Below are positions 34,125 through 42,838 of a stretch of DNA of 64,000 nucleotides, one piece after another. The stretch comes from Oceanispirochaeta sp963676905 (GTDB taxonomy: Bacteria; Spirochaetota; Spirochaetia; DSM-2461), in contig CAXXVE010000001.1 in the NCBI GenBank assembly GCA_963676905.2, positions 2,170,001 through 2,234,000 on the forward strand, in the 5' to 3' direction. Position numbers and translations under genes: made by a program. The notes beneath the pieces are model-generated. The model ran no database searches. It was not told where the DNA came from and was given only the letters and a program-made list of their open reading frames with translations. Every line of letters begins with the position of its first letter. The first letter of the stretch is position 1.

Positions 34125-35123
34125 TCAGTCTTCCACCTGAGTCATTGTAACGGCAACTGTGTTGACAATGTCTTCCACAGAGCATCCTCTGGAGAGGTCG
34201 GAGATGGGCTTGGCGAATCCCTGAAGGAAGGGACCGTAGGCACCGGCGTTTCCGAATCTCTGAGCCAGTTTGTATCCGATGTTTCCTGACTGAAGGTCGG
34301 GGAAAATCAGAGTGTTGGCCTTACCGGCAACAGGAGAACCCGGTGCTTTCTTGGCACCAACGCTTTCAACAATTGCGGCATCCAGCTGCATCTCTCCATC
34401 AACATTCAGCTCAGGAGCCATCTCCTTAACAAGCTTCAGGGCGTCTGTCACCTTGTCTACGTTGGGATGGGCTGCAGAACCCTTGGTCGAGAAGGAAAGC
34501 ATCGCTGTGAGGGGTTCGGTCTGAAGGAAGGTCTTGCAGGATGTGGAGGACTGAACGGCAATTTCAGCCAGCTGTTCTACAGTGGGATCGGGAATTGTAG
34601 CACAGTCAGAGAAGATCATAAGACCGTCTTTTCCCCATTTTTTGTCGGGGAAGTCCATTACAAAGCAGGAAGAGGCGGAAGTAACGCCGGGAGCTGTCTT
34701 GATAATTGTGAAACCTGCTACAAGCACCTTGCCTGTGGGGTTGTCGGCACCGGCAACCATGGCATCGGCGTCGCCCTTGCGTACCATCATGGCTCCCCAT
34801 TTCAGTACGTCCTTGATCTGCTCTTTTGCGTCTTCGGGGCTGATTCCTTTCTTCTTTCTCAGTTCATAGTATTCATCGGCATAGGAGTCGAGGAGGTCGG
34901 ATGTGGAGGGGTCCATAACAGTAAGTCCGTCCAGAGATACAGAGGCTGCTTCAGCGGCGGAACGTACTGCCGCGTCCTCACCCACAAGGATGACCTCAGA
35001 GGCAATCTTTTCGTCCATGATGATTCTGGCGGCGGCCAGTGTTCTTGCTTCGGTTCCTTCCGGAAGAACCAGTTTTTTCTTCATGCTGATAGCTTTGGCT
35101 TTCATATCTTCAACGAATGACAT
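34125..35123 (-). CDS. pta: Phosphate acetyltransferase
   Basis: Interconverts acetyl-CoA and acetyl phosphate in fermentative acetate and ATP formation. At 332 residues it is the short, single-domain form. Family features include LPEGTEARTLAAA near residue 20, ADAMVAGADNPTGKVL, SASSCFVMDFPD and FPDLQSGNIGYKLAQR near the end. A strong GGAG site precedes the ATG. It is directly upstream of dapB, an unusual metabolic partner. Confidence 0.95.
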   Translation of the reverse strand: MSFVEDMKAKAISMKKKLVLPEGTEARTLAAARIIMDEKIASEVILVGEDAAVRSAAEAASVSLDGLTVMDPSTSDLLDSYADEYYELRKKKGISPEDAKEQIKDVLKWGAMMVRKGDADAMVAGADNPTGKVLVAGFTIIKTAPGVTSASSCFVMDFPDKKWGKDGLMIFSDCATIPDPTVEQLAEIAVQSSTSCKTFLQTEPLTAMLSFSTKGSAAHPNVDKVTDALKLVKEMAPELNVDGEMQLDAAIVESVGAKKAPGSPVAGKANTLIFPDLQSGNIGYKLAQRFGNAGAYGPFLQGFAKPISDLSRGCSVEDIVNTVAVTMTQVED

Positions 35124-35282
35124 AGTTTAATATCTCCTGAATATTTAAAAGTGGAACCGCCGCTTCTCTTGAGGACAGTACCTTTGGATTTTTTTTACTA
35201 TAAACCTTTTTAGGGAACAGGGAAAGAAGTCTGACCCAATTTCACCGAGGATTGGTTCAGCTCTCTTCTACGCAGTTTTGTC

Positions 35283-35311
35283 TTTGCATGGTCGAAGTTT
35301 TTCTGTATTAT
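35283..35311 (+). promoter_or_regulatory. Promoter candidate for tyrA
   Basis: TTTGCA, 17 bases and TATTAT end 6 bases before the chosen ATG, so the predicted start of transcription coincides with the start codon. AGGAGA sits between the -10 and the ATG. Confidence 0.5.
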
Positions 35312-35317
35312 AGGAGA

Positions 35318-36067
35318 ATGCAAATTGCCGTGTACGGTCTGGGGCGCTTCGGCTCCTTCTGGGCTTCTTTATTATCACAATCATTTCAGGTGAAGGGCTA
35401 TTCCCGGAATCCTGACAGACTGACACCTTCCGGAGTGAAGAGAGTGGGTCTTGAGGAGTTGATGGACTGTCATGTTCTCTTCCTCTGCAATGCAATTTCC
35501 TCCATGGAACAGGTCCTGCCGGAGATCGCTCCCCACCTGAAACCGGGAACCCTTGTTGTCGACACCTGTTCGGTTAAGGTCTATCCCGTGGATATGATGA
35601 AGAAATATCTTCCCGAATCCGTAGGAATTCTTGGAACACACCCCATGTTCGGACCCGACTCAGGGCGGAACGGTGTTGAGGGGCTTCCCATTGTCATGTG
35701 CAAGGAGAGGCTCAGTGATAAGGATTACATTCTCTGGAAGGACCACTTCAGGGCTATCGGGCTGACTGTGCAGGAGATGAGCGCCCATGAGCATGACAGG
35801 GAAGCTGCCTATACCCAGGGGATTACCCATTTTATTGGAAGAACCCTGGATGAACTGAACCTTCATCCCAGTTCCATTGCCACCGCCGGATATGATGCCT
35901 TGCTTAAAATTGTAAGGCAGACCTGTAATGACCCCTGGCAGTTGTTTCTTGATTTGCAGAAATACAATCCATATACATCCCGGATGCGGAAAGACCTGCA
36001 TAAGGGACTGGAAAAAATGCTTGGAACCTTTGATTCTATAGAAAGTGTAGGAGATCTGAATGGCTGA
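35318..36067 (+). CDS. tyrA: Prephenate (or arogenate) dehydrogenase
   Basis: Tyrosine-pathway enzyme: NAD(P)-dependent oxidative decarboxylation of prephenate or arogenate. The 249-residue protein begins MQIAVYGLGRFGSFWASL, which puts the GxGxxG nucleotide site at the normal N-terminal place; an upstream in-frame ATG would add a non-conserved extension overlapping the -35/-10 region. VVDTCSVKVYP and GTHPMFGPDSG carry the catalytic serine/histidine region. The C-terminal dimer helices are shorter than usual. The gene overlaps the following bactofilin gene by 8 bases. Confidence 0.88.
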   Translation: MQIAVYGLGRFGSFWASLLSQSFQVKGYSRNPDRLTPSGVKRVGLEELMDCHVLFLCNAISSMEQVLPEIAPHLKPGTLVVDTCSVKVYPVDMMKKYLPESVGILGTHPMFGPDSGRNGVEGLPIVMCKERLSDKDYILWKDHFRAIGLTVQEMSAHEHDREAAYTQGITHFIGRTLDELNLHPSSIATAGYDALLKIVRQTCNDPWQLFLDLQKYNPYTSRMRKDLHKGLEKMLGTFDSIESVGDLNG

Positions 36068-36431
36068 GATACATTCAAGAAGAATAAAAGAACATAAACT
36101 GGACACCGTGCTTGCCGAGGACATCAGCTTCACAGGCGAATTAACATTCACCAGAGAACTGATGATCAAAGGAAAGTTCGAGGGCAATATCAAAGCCCAG
36201 GGTGATCTTTATATAGGTGAGGATGCCGATGTTACAGCTGAGATCGGCGCCCGGTCGATCCATGTCAGAGGCAAGGTGAAAGGAAATGTCCAGGCTCTGG
36301 CTCAGGTTGAGCTTATGGGGAACGCCGAGGTCATCGGCGATATTACCGCACCTAAAATTATTATGGAAACCGGATGCCGGTTTGAAGGCGTCAGCCGGAT
36401 GATTCCCGCGGAGGACTCTCTTGAAGACTAA
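36060..36431 (+). CDS. Bactofilin
   Basis: A 123-residue polymer-forming cytoskeletal protein. The central region (about 20-110) is the right-handed beta-helix of the DUF583/bactofilin family: repeated hydrophobic-glycine turns such as LMIKGKFEGNIKAQGDLYIG, IHVRGKVKGNVQA and MGNAEVIGDITAPKI. Bactofilins assemble without nucleotide into filaments that help cell shape, and in spirochaetes they affect cell diameter and motility. The gene overlaps both tyrA and the next TPR gene by about 10 bases. Confidence 0.93.
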   Translation: MAEIHSRRIKEHKLDTVLAEDISFTGELTFTRELMIKGKFEGNIKAQGDLYIGEDADVTAEIGARSIHVRGKVKGNVQALAQVELMGNAEVIGDITAPKIIMETGCRFEGVSRMIPAEDSLED

Positions 36432-37056
36432 ACTTGTAATTCTTGCTCTCTTTGCTGTCACTGTTGTATCACCTCTTTTTTCCCTGGAGAGACGGGACGC
36501 CCTCCAGTCCTACCGTCAGGGCAACTACGAACTCTCAGTCGAGATCTGTCTTGAGGAGCTTGCTTCATACAATGACAGTCAGGTCATTCCCCGCATGGAC
36601 TCCTATACCGTTCTCGGCTGGTCGCTGATCCGCCTGGGCCGTTATGAAGACGCCCTCCAGTATGGTGAGGAAGCCCTGACATGGTCCCGTTCGGACACCA
36701 GAATTATTGAAAACCTCGGAGAGGCCAACTACTACCTTGGAAACCATGAGAGAAGCCTCTCCTACTTTCAGCAGTATGTCTCTCTGAATCCTACAGGCGA
36801 CCGGATCGGACAGGTCTACTACTACATGGGCGAAACCTACATCCGTCTGGGCCGTTATAACCATGCGGACATCGCTCTATCCACCGCCATTCATCATGTT
36901 CCCTCTGCCGCCCGCTGGTGGACCCGCCTCGGCTATGCCAGGGAAGGTGCGGAGAACTTCGATACCGCCGAAGAAGCCTATGATCAGGCTCTGGCCCTCC
37001 AGCCCTCACTCCAGGAAGCCCGTAAAGGTCTGGAGAGGATCAGTCAGAACCGATAG
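36421..37056 (+). CDS. Exported TPR protein
   Basis: A 211-residue protein with a signal peptide (residues 1-21, ending SPLFSLE) and about four TPR units from residue 25 to the end, for example YTVLGWSLIRLGRYEDALQYG and VYYYMGETYIRLGRYNHADIAL. It starts with TTG inside the bactofilin gene and is therefore translated with it. An exported TPR protein next to a cytoplasmic bactofilin may connect cytoskeleton and wall synthesis, but this is inferred from position only. mtaB follows after 13 bases. Confidence 0.83.
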   Translation: MKTKLVILALFAVTVVSPLFSLERRDALQSYRQGNYELSVEICLEELASYNDSQVIPRMDSYTVLGWSLIRLGRYEDALQYGEEALTWSRSDTRIIENLGEANYYLGNHERSLSYFQQYVSLNPTGDRIGQVYYYMGETYIRLGRYNHADIALSTAIHHVPSAARWWTRLGYAREGAENFDTAEEAYDQALALQPSLQEARKGLERISQNR

Positions 37057-37069
37057 TGAGTATAAATTA

Positions 37070-38398
37070 ATGAAAGCAGCATTTTTTACCCTTGGCTGCA
37101 AACTGAACCAGTGTGAAACCGAAGCCCTTGCCGATGCTTTTGAGAAGCAGGGATTCGGTATATCCGATTTTTCTGAACAAGCCGATGTTTATGTAGTCAA
37201 TACCTGTACGGTAACCTCAAAAAGCGAGCAGAAGGCCCGCCGTGTTATAAGGAAAGCAAGCCGGGATAATCCGGACTCTCTTGTCCTTGTCACAGGTTGT
37301 TATGCCCAGCTGGAGCCTGAACTGATCAGGGAGCTGGGAGACAATGTCATGTCTGTTACCCTGGACCGGAAAGATCTTATTATGGATATGGCCGGGTATC
37401 TTGGAAGCGGCCAGGCCGACGGTCAGGATCTGTATAAAAGCGCCGGATTCTGGTTGGAGTCCCACTCCGGCGGGTTTGATGAGGCGGAAGCCCGGTTCCG
37501 GTTCTCCGCAGCCGATTTCAACTTCCATGCCCGTGCCTTTGTGAAGATTCAGGACGGCTGTGACAACCGCTGCGCCTACTGCCGGGTCTGTCTGGCCCGT
37601 GGGAAGTCGGTGAGCCTCGCTTCGGATACCCTGACTGAGCGGCTTAAGGAGCTTGAGAAGAAGGGGTACGAGGAAATTGTCCTGACCGGTGTGAACATCG
37701 ATTCTTATGCCGATGGCGATATGAATCTCTCCGACCTGCTCAAAAGGATCATTGACGAGACAGAACACTTCCGGATCAGACTCTCCTCTCTTGAGCCCAA
37801 AACCCTGCTCAGCCGGGATCTCTCCATACTCTCCCATCCCAGAATCTGCGATCACTTCCATGTGTCCGCACAGTCCCTGAGCGACACGGTACTCAAGAGG
37901 ATGAACCGTCCCTATGAGGCCCAGGCTGTTAAGGATGCTGTAAAACGGCTCAGGGAGCTTAAGGATGACCCCTTTATCGCTGCCGATATTATTGCCGGAT
38001 TCCCCGGAGAGAGCGAAAGTGAGCATAATGTTACCGTTACAAATTTGAAGGAGCTGGACTTCTCAAGAATCCATGTATTCCCCTTTTCGCCCCGTCCTGA
38101 TACTGCCGCTTGGGATATGAAACCTCAAATTCCTGAACGCATAACAGGTGAAAGAACCGAAGAAATCCGCAAAATTGCAGCTGAATCCTATGCAAAATAC
38201 CTTGAAAATCAGGTCGGGAAAACTCTGCAAGTTCTTATAGAGGAAGAAAAAGAGTCTAAGGGAGTCAGGTATTGGGAAGGGACTGCAGGGAACTACCTGC
38301 GTGTCCGTATCCCCTATGACGGCTCACTTGAGCGGGGAACAGTGATTGACTGCCCTGTCAAATCAATGGTCAGCGGTATCCTCTATGCAGTCAGGTAA
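37070..38398 (+). CDS. mtaB: tRNA t6A37 methylthiotransferase MtaB
   Basis: Radical SAM enzyme that adds a methylthio group to t6A at position 37 of tRNAs decoding ANN codons. The 442-residue protein starts MKAAFFTLGCKLNQCETEA, giving the first cluster ligands C10, C46 and C77; the radical SAM cysteines are C164, C168 and C171 in GCDNRCAYC. A TRAM domain occupies the last 65 residues. A longer in-frame start upstream lies inside the TPR gene and encodes proline-rich non-homologous sequence, so I reject it. Confidence 0.93.
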   Translation: MKAAFFTLGCKLNQCETEALADAFEKQGFGISDFSEQADVYVVNTCTVTSKSEQKARRVIRKASRDNPDSLVLVTGCYAQLEPELIRELGDNVMSVTLDRKDLIMDMAGYLGSGQADGQDLYKSAGFWLESHSGGFDEAEARFRFSAADFNFHARAFVKIQDGCDNRCAYCRVCLARGKSVSLASDTLTERLKELEKKGYEEIVLTGVNIDSYADGDMNLSDLLKRIIDETEHFRIRLSSLEPKTLLSRDLSILSHPRICDHFHVSAQSLSDTVLKRMNRPYEAQAVKDAVKRLRELKDDPFIAADIIAGFPGESESEHNVTVTNLKELDFSRIHVFPFSPRPDTAAWDMKPQIPERITGERTEEIRKIAAESYAKYLENQVGKTLQVLIEEEKESKGVRYWEGTAGNYLRVRIPYDGSLERGTVIDCPVKSMVSGILYAVR

Positions 38399-38557
38399 TC
38401 ATATATATTGAATAGTAATTAAGCAGTTGATTTATTCTCCATATGGTATATTTTTATAAACGGGTATGTGATCTTTAAAAGTGTCATATCAATTCCCTTC
38501 CTGTGTTATATGCAGTAGGGGAAGAGTAAGTAAAAATATTGCCCTATCGGAGGAAAA

Positions 38558-39376
38558 ATGAAAAAGAAGTTAGTACTGGGACTGGTTCTCCTGGTCCTGC
38601 TTGTCAGTTGTAATCCTTTCACCACAAATATCTTCAGCGGAATTGACAAGATGAAGATGCCGGACCCCACCAATGTAAACGATCTGCTCAGTGTATCCAG
38701 TGAGCCTCAGTTTTATGAGAATCTTGCCAGTGACAGCGCGGAGAAAGAGATTGTAATACAGACTCTGAATACTGTTGCTAATGATACTTCAGCTGATCCA
38801 GAAGTCAGGCAGGAAGCCGCCCTAATGCTGGCGGATGTATATCTTAAAACCACTACAGGTACGGATGAAACTCTGAGTAATCTCAACTCCGTTGTGGGAG
38901 ATGCCATCGAGGGGAATTTGGACAGCTATGATTTAAATAATCCTGAAACTCTCTTAAGAATGCTTTTCGGGGAGCCGCCCGGAGGAGTGTATTCCGCTAC
39001 CTATAAAGCAGCACTTGTTCTTCAGCTCAATGCTTTCCTGGGAGCTGCCGATTCTCTGCAGTCGTATGGAGAACTACTGGAAGCCGGTTATCCCGTTCCT
39101 CCTGATACAAATAGCGGAGACACTGCAACAAAAGCTCTTATGGCAGGAATCGTAAGGACAATTGTCTATTATGAAAACAGTGCAAATTCCATTGATAGTC
39201 TGGCTGAGTATCTTGCAACACCCAAAGATTCAGCCGCTGCTCTCTCCTATACAGGACTGCCTGCATTCTCGAATCCCTCAGAAGTACTGGTCGACCCGGT
39301 AACATCAAGTACAGGATTGAATTCTGTTATTGAAGCCAGCGGTCTTGTGATTGATGATCTGTTGAGTAATTCTTGA
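38558..39376 (+). CDS. Lipoprotein of the first lipoprotein/barrel cassette
   Basis: A 272-residue predicted lipoprotein: residues 1-17 are hydrophobic and end in the lipobox LLVSC. The mature part is mostly helical and rich in Asp, Ser and Leu, without a recognised domain. A strong GGAGG site precedes the ATG. It is followed, with a 12-base gap, by an outer-membrane barrel gene; the same order is repeated in the second cassette, whose lipoprotein shares the NIFS motif soon after the lipid cysteine. The pair probably works at the outer membrane. Confidence 0.78.
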   Translation: MKKKLVLGLVLLVLLVSCNPFTTNIFSGIDKMKMPDPTNVNDLLSVSSEPQFYENLASDSAEKEIVIQTLNTVANDTSADPEVRQEAALMLADVYLKTTTGTDETLSNLNSVVGDAIEGNLDSYDLNNPETLLRMLFGEPPGGVYSATYKAALVLQLNAFLGAADSLQSYGELLEAGYPVPPDTNSGDTATKALMAGIVRTIVYYENSANSIDSLAEYLATPKDSAAALSYTGLPAFSNPSEVLVDPVTSSTGLNSVIEASGLVIDDLLSNS

Positions 39377-39387
39377 GGAGGGCCGGA

Positions 39388-40569
39388 ATGAAAAAAATTA
39401 TTACATTTACACTTATTTTATTTACAGTCACCGGACTGGCTTTTGCCAAAGAGCGGTTTTATTCACCCGCTTTTTCCTGGACCAGTCCTGAAGTCAAAGC
39501 GCAGGGCGGTTCATTTATCGCAAACGGCAGCGGATATAATTCACTGCTTGTCAATCCGGCTTCTTTTGAAAAGACAAAGGAGAAGGAGAAGAAGGACGGT
39601 GAAATCAAGAGAAAGGGAGAGTTGACTATTCTTTCTATGGGAGGCGGTTTCTCTGGTGATATGTTCCAGTTTATGGAAGATGTAAGAAGCAGTGAAAAAT
39701 CTCCCACCCAGGTCATACTTGATCAGGTCACTTCCAGCGGTATGGGCGCATCGGTTCAGTTCGGAGCCGGATATGTGGGCAAAAGAATCGGGATCGGTTT
39801 TATGTCGGTTACCGAGATGAATGCTCCCCAGGCGGAAACCACTCTTGGACTCACTGCCGATATAATGTCAACAAGCGGAATGGTCTTCGGATATGCACAC
39901 CCCTTTGAGCTGGGACAGTTCAAGCTGGTTGTTGGAGGAGATGTGCGTCCCATGTACAGGGTTGTCATCGATGATATTAATATCGAATCCCTTACAAGCA
40001 GCCTTGGTGGCAGCGGCGGGGATGTCAGTTTCAGTTCAGTAGATGCCATGGGCGGCTTTGGGGTAGGTTTTGACCTGGGGGCCGACTTTTACTGGCGTGA
40101 CCTGATCGCTTCGGTCACCATGCGGGATATCGGTAATACAAGATACTTTTTCAAACCTTTGAATACAGTTTTCGGGATGGAGTTCTCGGGGAATGACATT
40201 GATGACGTCTATGTAACTCCCTGGACATTGAATTTCGGTGTTGCCTACAATCCAACCCTTGGCAAGGTTAACAGATTTCTTGATCCAACAGTTCATGCTT
40301 CATGGTCTCAGCCTCTTGTGAGGGAGGATGCCATTAACGGCTATAGCGCCAAGTCCTTCTGGACCAGACTGGATATGGGTGCCGAAGTTGTTCTTCTCTC
40401 ATCTGTCGCTCTCCGAGCCGGTTTTCAGGGCGGATACTTCACGGCCGGATTCGGTCTGGATCTTTTCTTCCTTGAGCTGAACGGAGCCCTCTATTCCGAA
40501 GAACTTGGAACTCATGCGGGAGACAAACAGTATATGGGCGGCTCTCTGGAGATGGCCATCCGCTTCTAA
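39388..40569 (+). CDS. Outer-membrane beta-barrel protein, first cassette
   Basis: A 393-residue exported protein. I chose the ATG after GAGGAGG, giving MKKIITFTLILF and a signal ending LAFAK. The mature region alternates polar and hydrophobic residues with many Gly/aromatic turns (GAGYVGKRIGIGFM, FGVGFDLGADFYW, RAGFQGGYFTAGFGLDLFF) and ends MAIRF, the aromatic C-terminus expected of outer-membrane barrels. It resembles spirochaete FadL/PorV-like barrels. A charged Lys/Glu block (EKTKEKEKKDGEIKRK, residues 57-72) may be a loop. A terminator follows. Confidence 0.77.
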   Translation: MKKIITFTLILFTVTGLAFAKERFYSPAFSWTSPEVKAQGGSFIANGSGYNSLLVNPASFEKTKEKEKKDGEIKRKGELTILSMGGGFSGDMFQFMEDVRSSEKSPTQVILDQVTSSGMGASVQFGAGYVGKRIGIGFMSVTEMNAPQAETTLGLTADIMSTSGMVFGYAHPFELGQFKLVVGGDVRPMYRVVIDDINIESLTSSLGGSGGDVSFSSVDAMGGFGVGFDLGADFYWRDLIASVTMRDIGNTRYFFKPLNTVFGMEFSGNDIDDVYVTPWTLNFGVAYNPTLGKVNRFLDPTVHASWSQPLVREDAINGYSAKSFWTRLDMGAEVVLLSSVALRAGFQGGYFTAGFGLDLFFLELNGALYSEELGTHAGDKQYMGGSLEMAIRF

Positions 40570-40594
40570 TTTTATGAATCTTTGATTTTTTACA

Positions 40595-40626
40595 GCCCGG
40601 ATATCGTGAGATGTCCGGGTTTTTTG
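40595..40626 (+). terminator. Terminator after the first barrel gene
   Basis: CCCGGATATC/GATGTCCGGG stem with a 4-base loop and six Ts. The T tract ends only 4 bases before the first start codon of the next lipoprotein gene. Confidence 0.87.
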
Positions 40627-40629
40627 TAT

Positions 40630-41379
40630 ATGAAAGTTATGAAAAGAAATTTTCCATTGATTATTGCGGCAGTTCTGCTGTTATCCGGATGCGACAGTCC
40701 GATAGGATTCAATATATTTTCATCCTTCAGGAATACAGACAATGTAAGTGTGACAGAAGCTATTGCCTCTGGAGATGAGGATCTTATGGAAATCGTCTAC
40801 AACAGGGAGCTCTCAAGGCTTGCCTCTGTCAATCCTACTGCTGAACCGGCAAAGTATATCGATATCAGCCTGGGAATCGCCGATCTTCAAACAGCCCGGT
40901 CCAAGGCAATCTTCCTCTTTCTGGCGCTGATCGCCGTGGAAGTTACCAACATTGAAGTTGAAGAAGTTATTGTGCAGAAGGTTATTGAGACTTATCTGAG
41001 GGATGTGACCGACAAGGTCCGTGATGTTGTTACTAATTACAGCGGTGAGCCCTCACCAACTCAGAACTTTATCTCGGTTCTGGGGCTTGTTGTATGGTGA
41101 TACTATGTGGCTGAGGATCTGGAGCTGGATGTTTCAGCCATGATAGATGCCTATAATAACAGTAATCTGGCTGGCTATCTTACTGATAACAGTGTGGATG
41201 TAGAGGCTGACTCCTCTTACTATGAGAGTGAATCAGAGCTGACAACTGCATTGGGGGATGATGTTGTATATATGACTACCTACCTCAATCTCATTCTCAC
41301 CGACGATCAGATTGAGCAGCTTCCGGACCTCAAAAAAGCCGTCGGGAAAGTTCAAACCCTCTATTCTCTGGGGAGCTGA
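40630..41379 (+). pseudogene. Lipoprotein of the second cassette, interrupted by in-frame TGA
   Basis: The frame begins MKVMKRNFPLIIAAVLLLSGC, a typical lipoprotein signal, and runs 156 codons to a TGA at 41098-41100. The same frame then continues open for 92 more codons to 41379 (from YYVAEDLELDV to YSLGS). Joined, the product would be about 249 residues, close to the 272 of the first-cassette lipoprotein, and the barrel ATG follows directly. The downstream half has no good ribosome site. Likely a nonsense mutation; selenocysteine is improbable in a lipoprotein without redox motifs. No ribosome-binding site is evident before the first ATG, and a terminator abuts it. Confidence 0.65.
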
Positions 41380-42499
41380 ATGAAAAAAACAGCATTGGCT
41401 TCGGTACTACTTCTGACTTCCCTCTCTCTTTTTGCTCAGCCTCTGACCTGGATATCAGGGCGCATGTCAGCCCTTGGCGGAGGGCATGCAGCCGATGGCA
41501 AGACCTTCTCTGCCCGTTTCTACAATCCAACCTATCTGGCTCTGGATAAAAATGAGACCCTCTATTCGGACATCAGCCTTTCTGTGTCCGGTTTTAACAA
41601 TAAGATCATCGATCTGATTACAGAGCAGGACTATCTTGGACTTCTTCCTCTTGAAGAGGGAACCTATTTCAAGGCGGATCTTTCAGGGCATCTTAATTCC
41701 GGTTTTATCGACGATAACACCGGATTCCGCGCCTTCAATGAAATCAGTATTCTGAGCTTTACACCCAATATGGTTGTGTCGTCTGCCCTCAGGATAAGGG
41801 ATGTTATGGCTTTTGAAGGAGGCCATGGTTGGGAACTCCCTCTGCCTGCGGACTGGAAAGGGGAGGCATATTTCGGATCTCTGGCCAATTTCATAATCGG
41901 ATGGGAGTATCTATATCACGAGGATGTTCTTGAATTCCTCTACTCCCTTACAGAACCTTCTCTGCTTGCAGAGAATCCTATGACTGTAATTACGGGAGCT
42001 GGCCTTGATTTCGGAGCCGTGCATGTACTCTCCGGCTCTTTTTCCTGGGGGATAACGGCTCATGATCTTATAACACCCTATGCCGAGTTTTCCTATGACA
42101 GTGCACAGGATTACGGAGAGTCCAAAGGGTTCCGGTCTGTTGAGTTCGGTATGGCCCCCATAGTCATCTCTGCGGGGTTGAAGTACACCCCCCCGCATTT
42201 TCAGGAAAAACCGCTGGGTTGGTCCATGGGATCTTTTTGTAGATTGCAGAGATATTTTTGCTTTTGCCTATGATGATCCTGTCAATCCTGTTCTTAACCT
42301 CGGAAATGGGACGGAGCTGACTCTCTTTGATTTTGTGGATCTACGCCTCGGGATGAGTGAAGGTCTCTTTTCCATGGGGACAGCTATGAAATTCAGGTAT
42401 TGGGGTGTCTGTATATCCTTTTGCGGGAATGAATTATCAGGAGGACCCGGGGTGTTTTCAGTATACAGTACCAAATTAAATATAGAATTTCATAAATGA
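41380..42499 (+). pseudogene. Outer-membrane barrel gene of the second cassette, frameshifted at a C7 tract
   Basis: The product begins with a signal peptide (MKKTALASVLLLTSLSLFAQ) and has the DUF5723/FadL-like opening WISGRMSALGGGHAADG. As written, the frame breaks at seven Cs and ends after 297 codons with a non-conserved tail. With six Cs the frame would continue (KYTPRIFRKNRWVGPWDLF, VDCRDIFAFAYDDPVNPVL) to a stop at 42499, for about 372 residues. The continuation has barrel-like character, so the full protein is real. The tract is either a slipped-strand on/off switch, a disabling mutation or a sequencing error. Confidence 0.8.
42188..42194 (+). repeat. Homopolymeric C7 tract within the barrel gene
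   Basis: Seven consecutive Cs in codons 270-272 of the frame; loss of one C restores the downstream reading frame exactly. Such tracts are known mutational hot spots and phase-variation switches in outer-membrane protein genes. Confidence 0.85.
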
Positions 42500-42502
42500 T
42501 TA

Positions 42503-42531
42503 TTGACACTTTCTGGCGCATTATGTATATT
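42503..42531 (+). promoter_or_regulatory. Near-consensus promoter for the tRNA array
   Basis: TTGACA, 17 bases, TATATT, 39 bases before the first tRNA. This is one of the strongest-looking promoters in the window, matching high tRNA expression. Confidence 0.85.
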
Positions 42532-42570
42532 ACCACTCGTTCAACGGGACGCCACGGCGGAACGTTAGAC

Positions 42571-42643
42571 GGGCCGCTAGCTCAGCTGGCAGAGCAACGC
42601 CCTTTTAAGGCGTGGGTCACTGGTTCGAACCCAGTGCGGCTCA
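42571..42643 (+). tRNA. tRNA-Lys(TTT), copy 1
   Basis: Cloverleaf with acceptor GGGCCGC/GCGGCTC, discriminator A, anticodon loop CTTTTAA (anticodon TTT) and T loop TTCGAAC. The CCA end is not encoded. Confidence 0.95.
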
Positions 42644-42666
42644 TTGGCCAATCGAATGAATATTTT

Positions 42667-42738
42667 GTCTCCATCGTCTAGGGGTTAGGACACCGGGTTT
42701 TCATCCCGGCAACGGGGGTTCGATTCCCCCTGGAGATG
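42667..42738 (+). tRNA. tRNA-Glu(TTC), copy 1
   Basis: Acceptor GTCTCCA/TGGAGAT with discriminator G, anticodon stem CCGGG/CCCGG and loop TTTTCAT (anticodon TTC), T loop TTCGATT. CCA not encoded. Confidence 0.95.
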
Positions 42739-42741
42739 TAC

Positions 42742-42814
42742 GGGCCGCTAGCTCAGCTGGCAGAGCAACGCCCTTTTAAGGCGTGGGTCACTGGTTCGAA
42801 CCCAGTGCGGCTCA
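42742..42814 (+). tRNA. tRNA-Lys(TTT), copy 2
   Basis: Identical to the first tRNA-Lys over its 73 bases; separated from the preceding tRNA-Glu by three bases only. Confidence 0.95.
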
Positions 42815-42838
42815 TCCGTTTCGTTCGATTGGTTATTT

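Noticed and set aside
36863..37069. Upstream in-frame extension of mtaB
   Set aside because: It lies inside the TPR gene and gives a proline-rich sequence without homology; the conserved N-terminus begins at 37070.
41098..41100. TGA as a selenocysteine codon
   Set aside because: The product is a lipoprotein without a redox motif, and I saw no selenocysteine-insertion-like hairpin; nonsense mutation is simpler.
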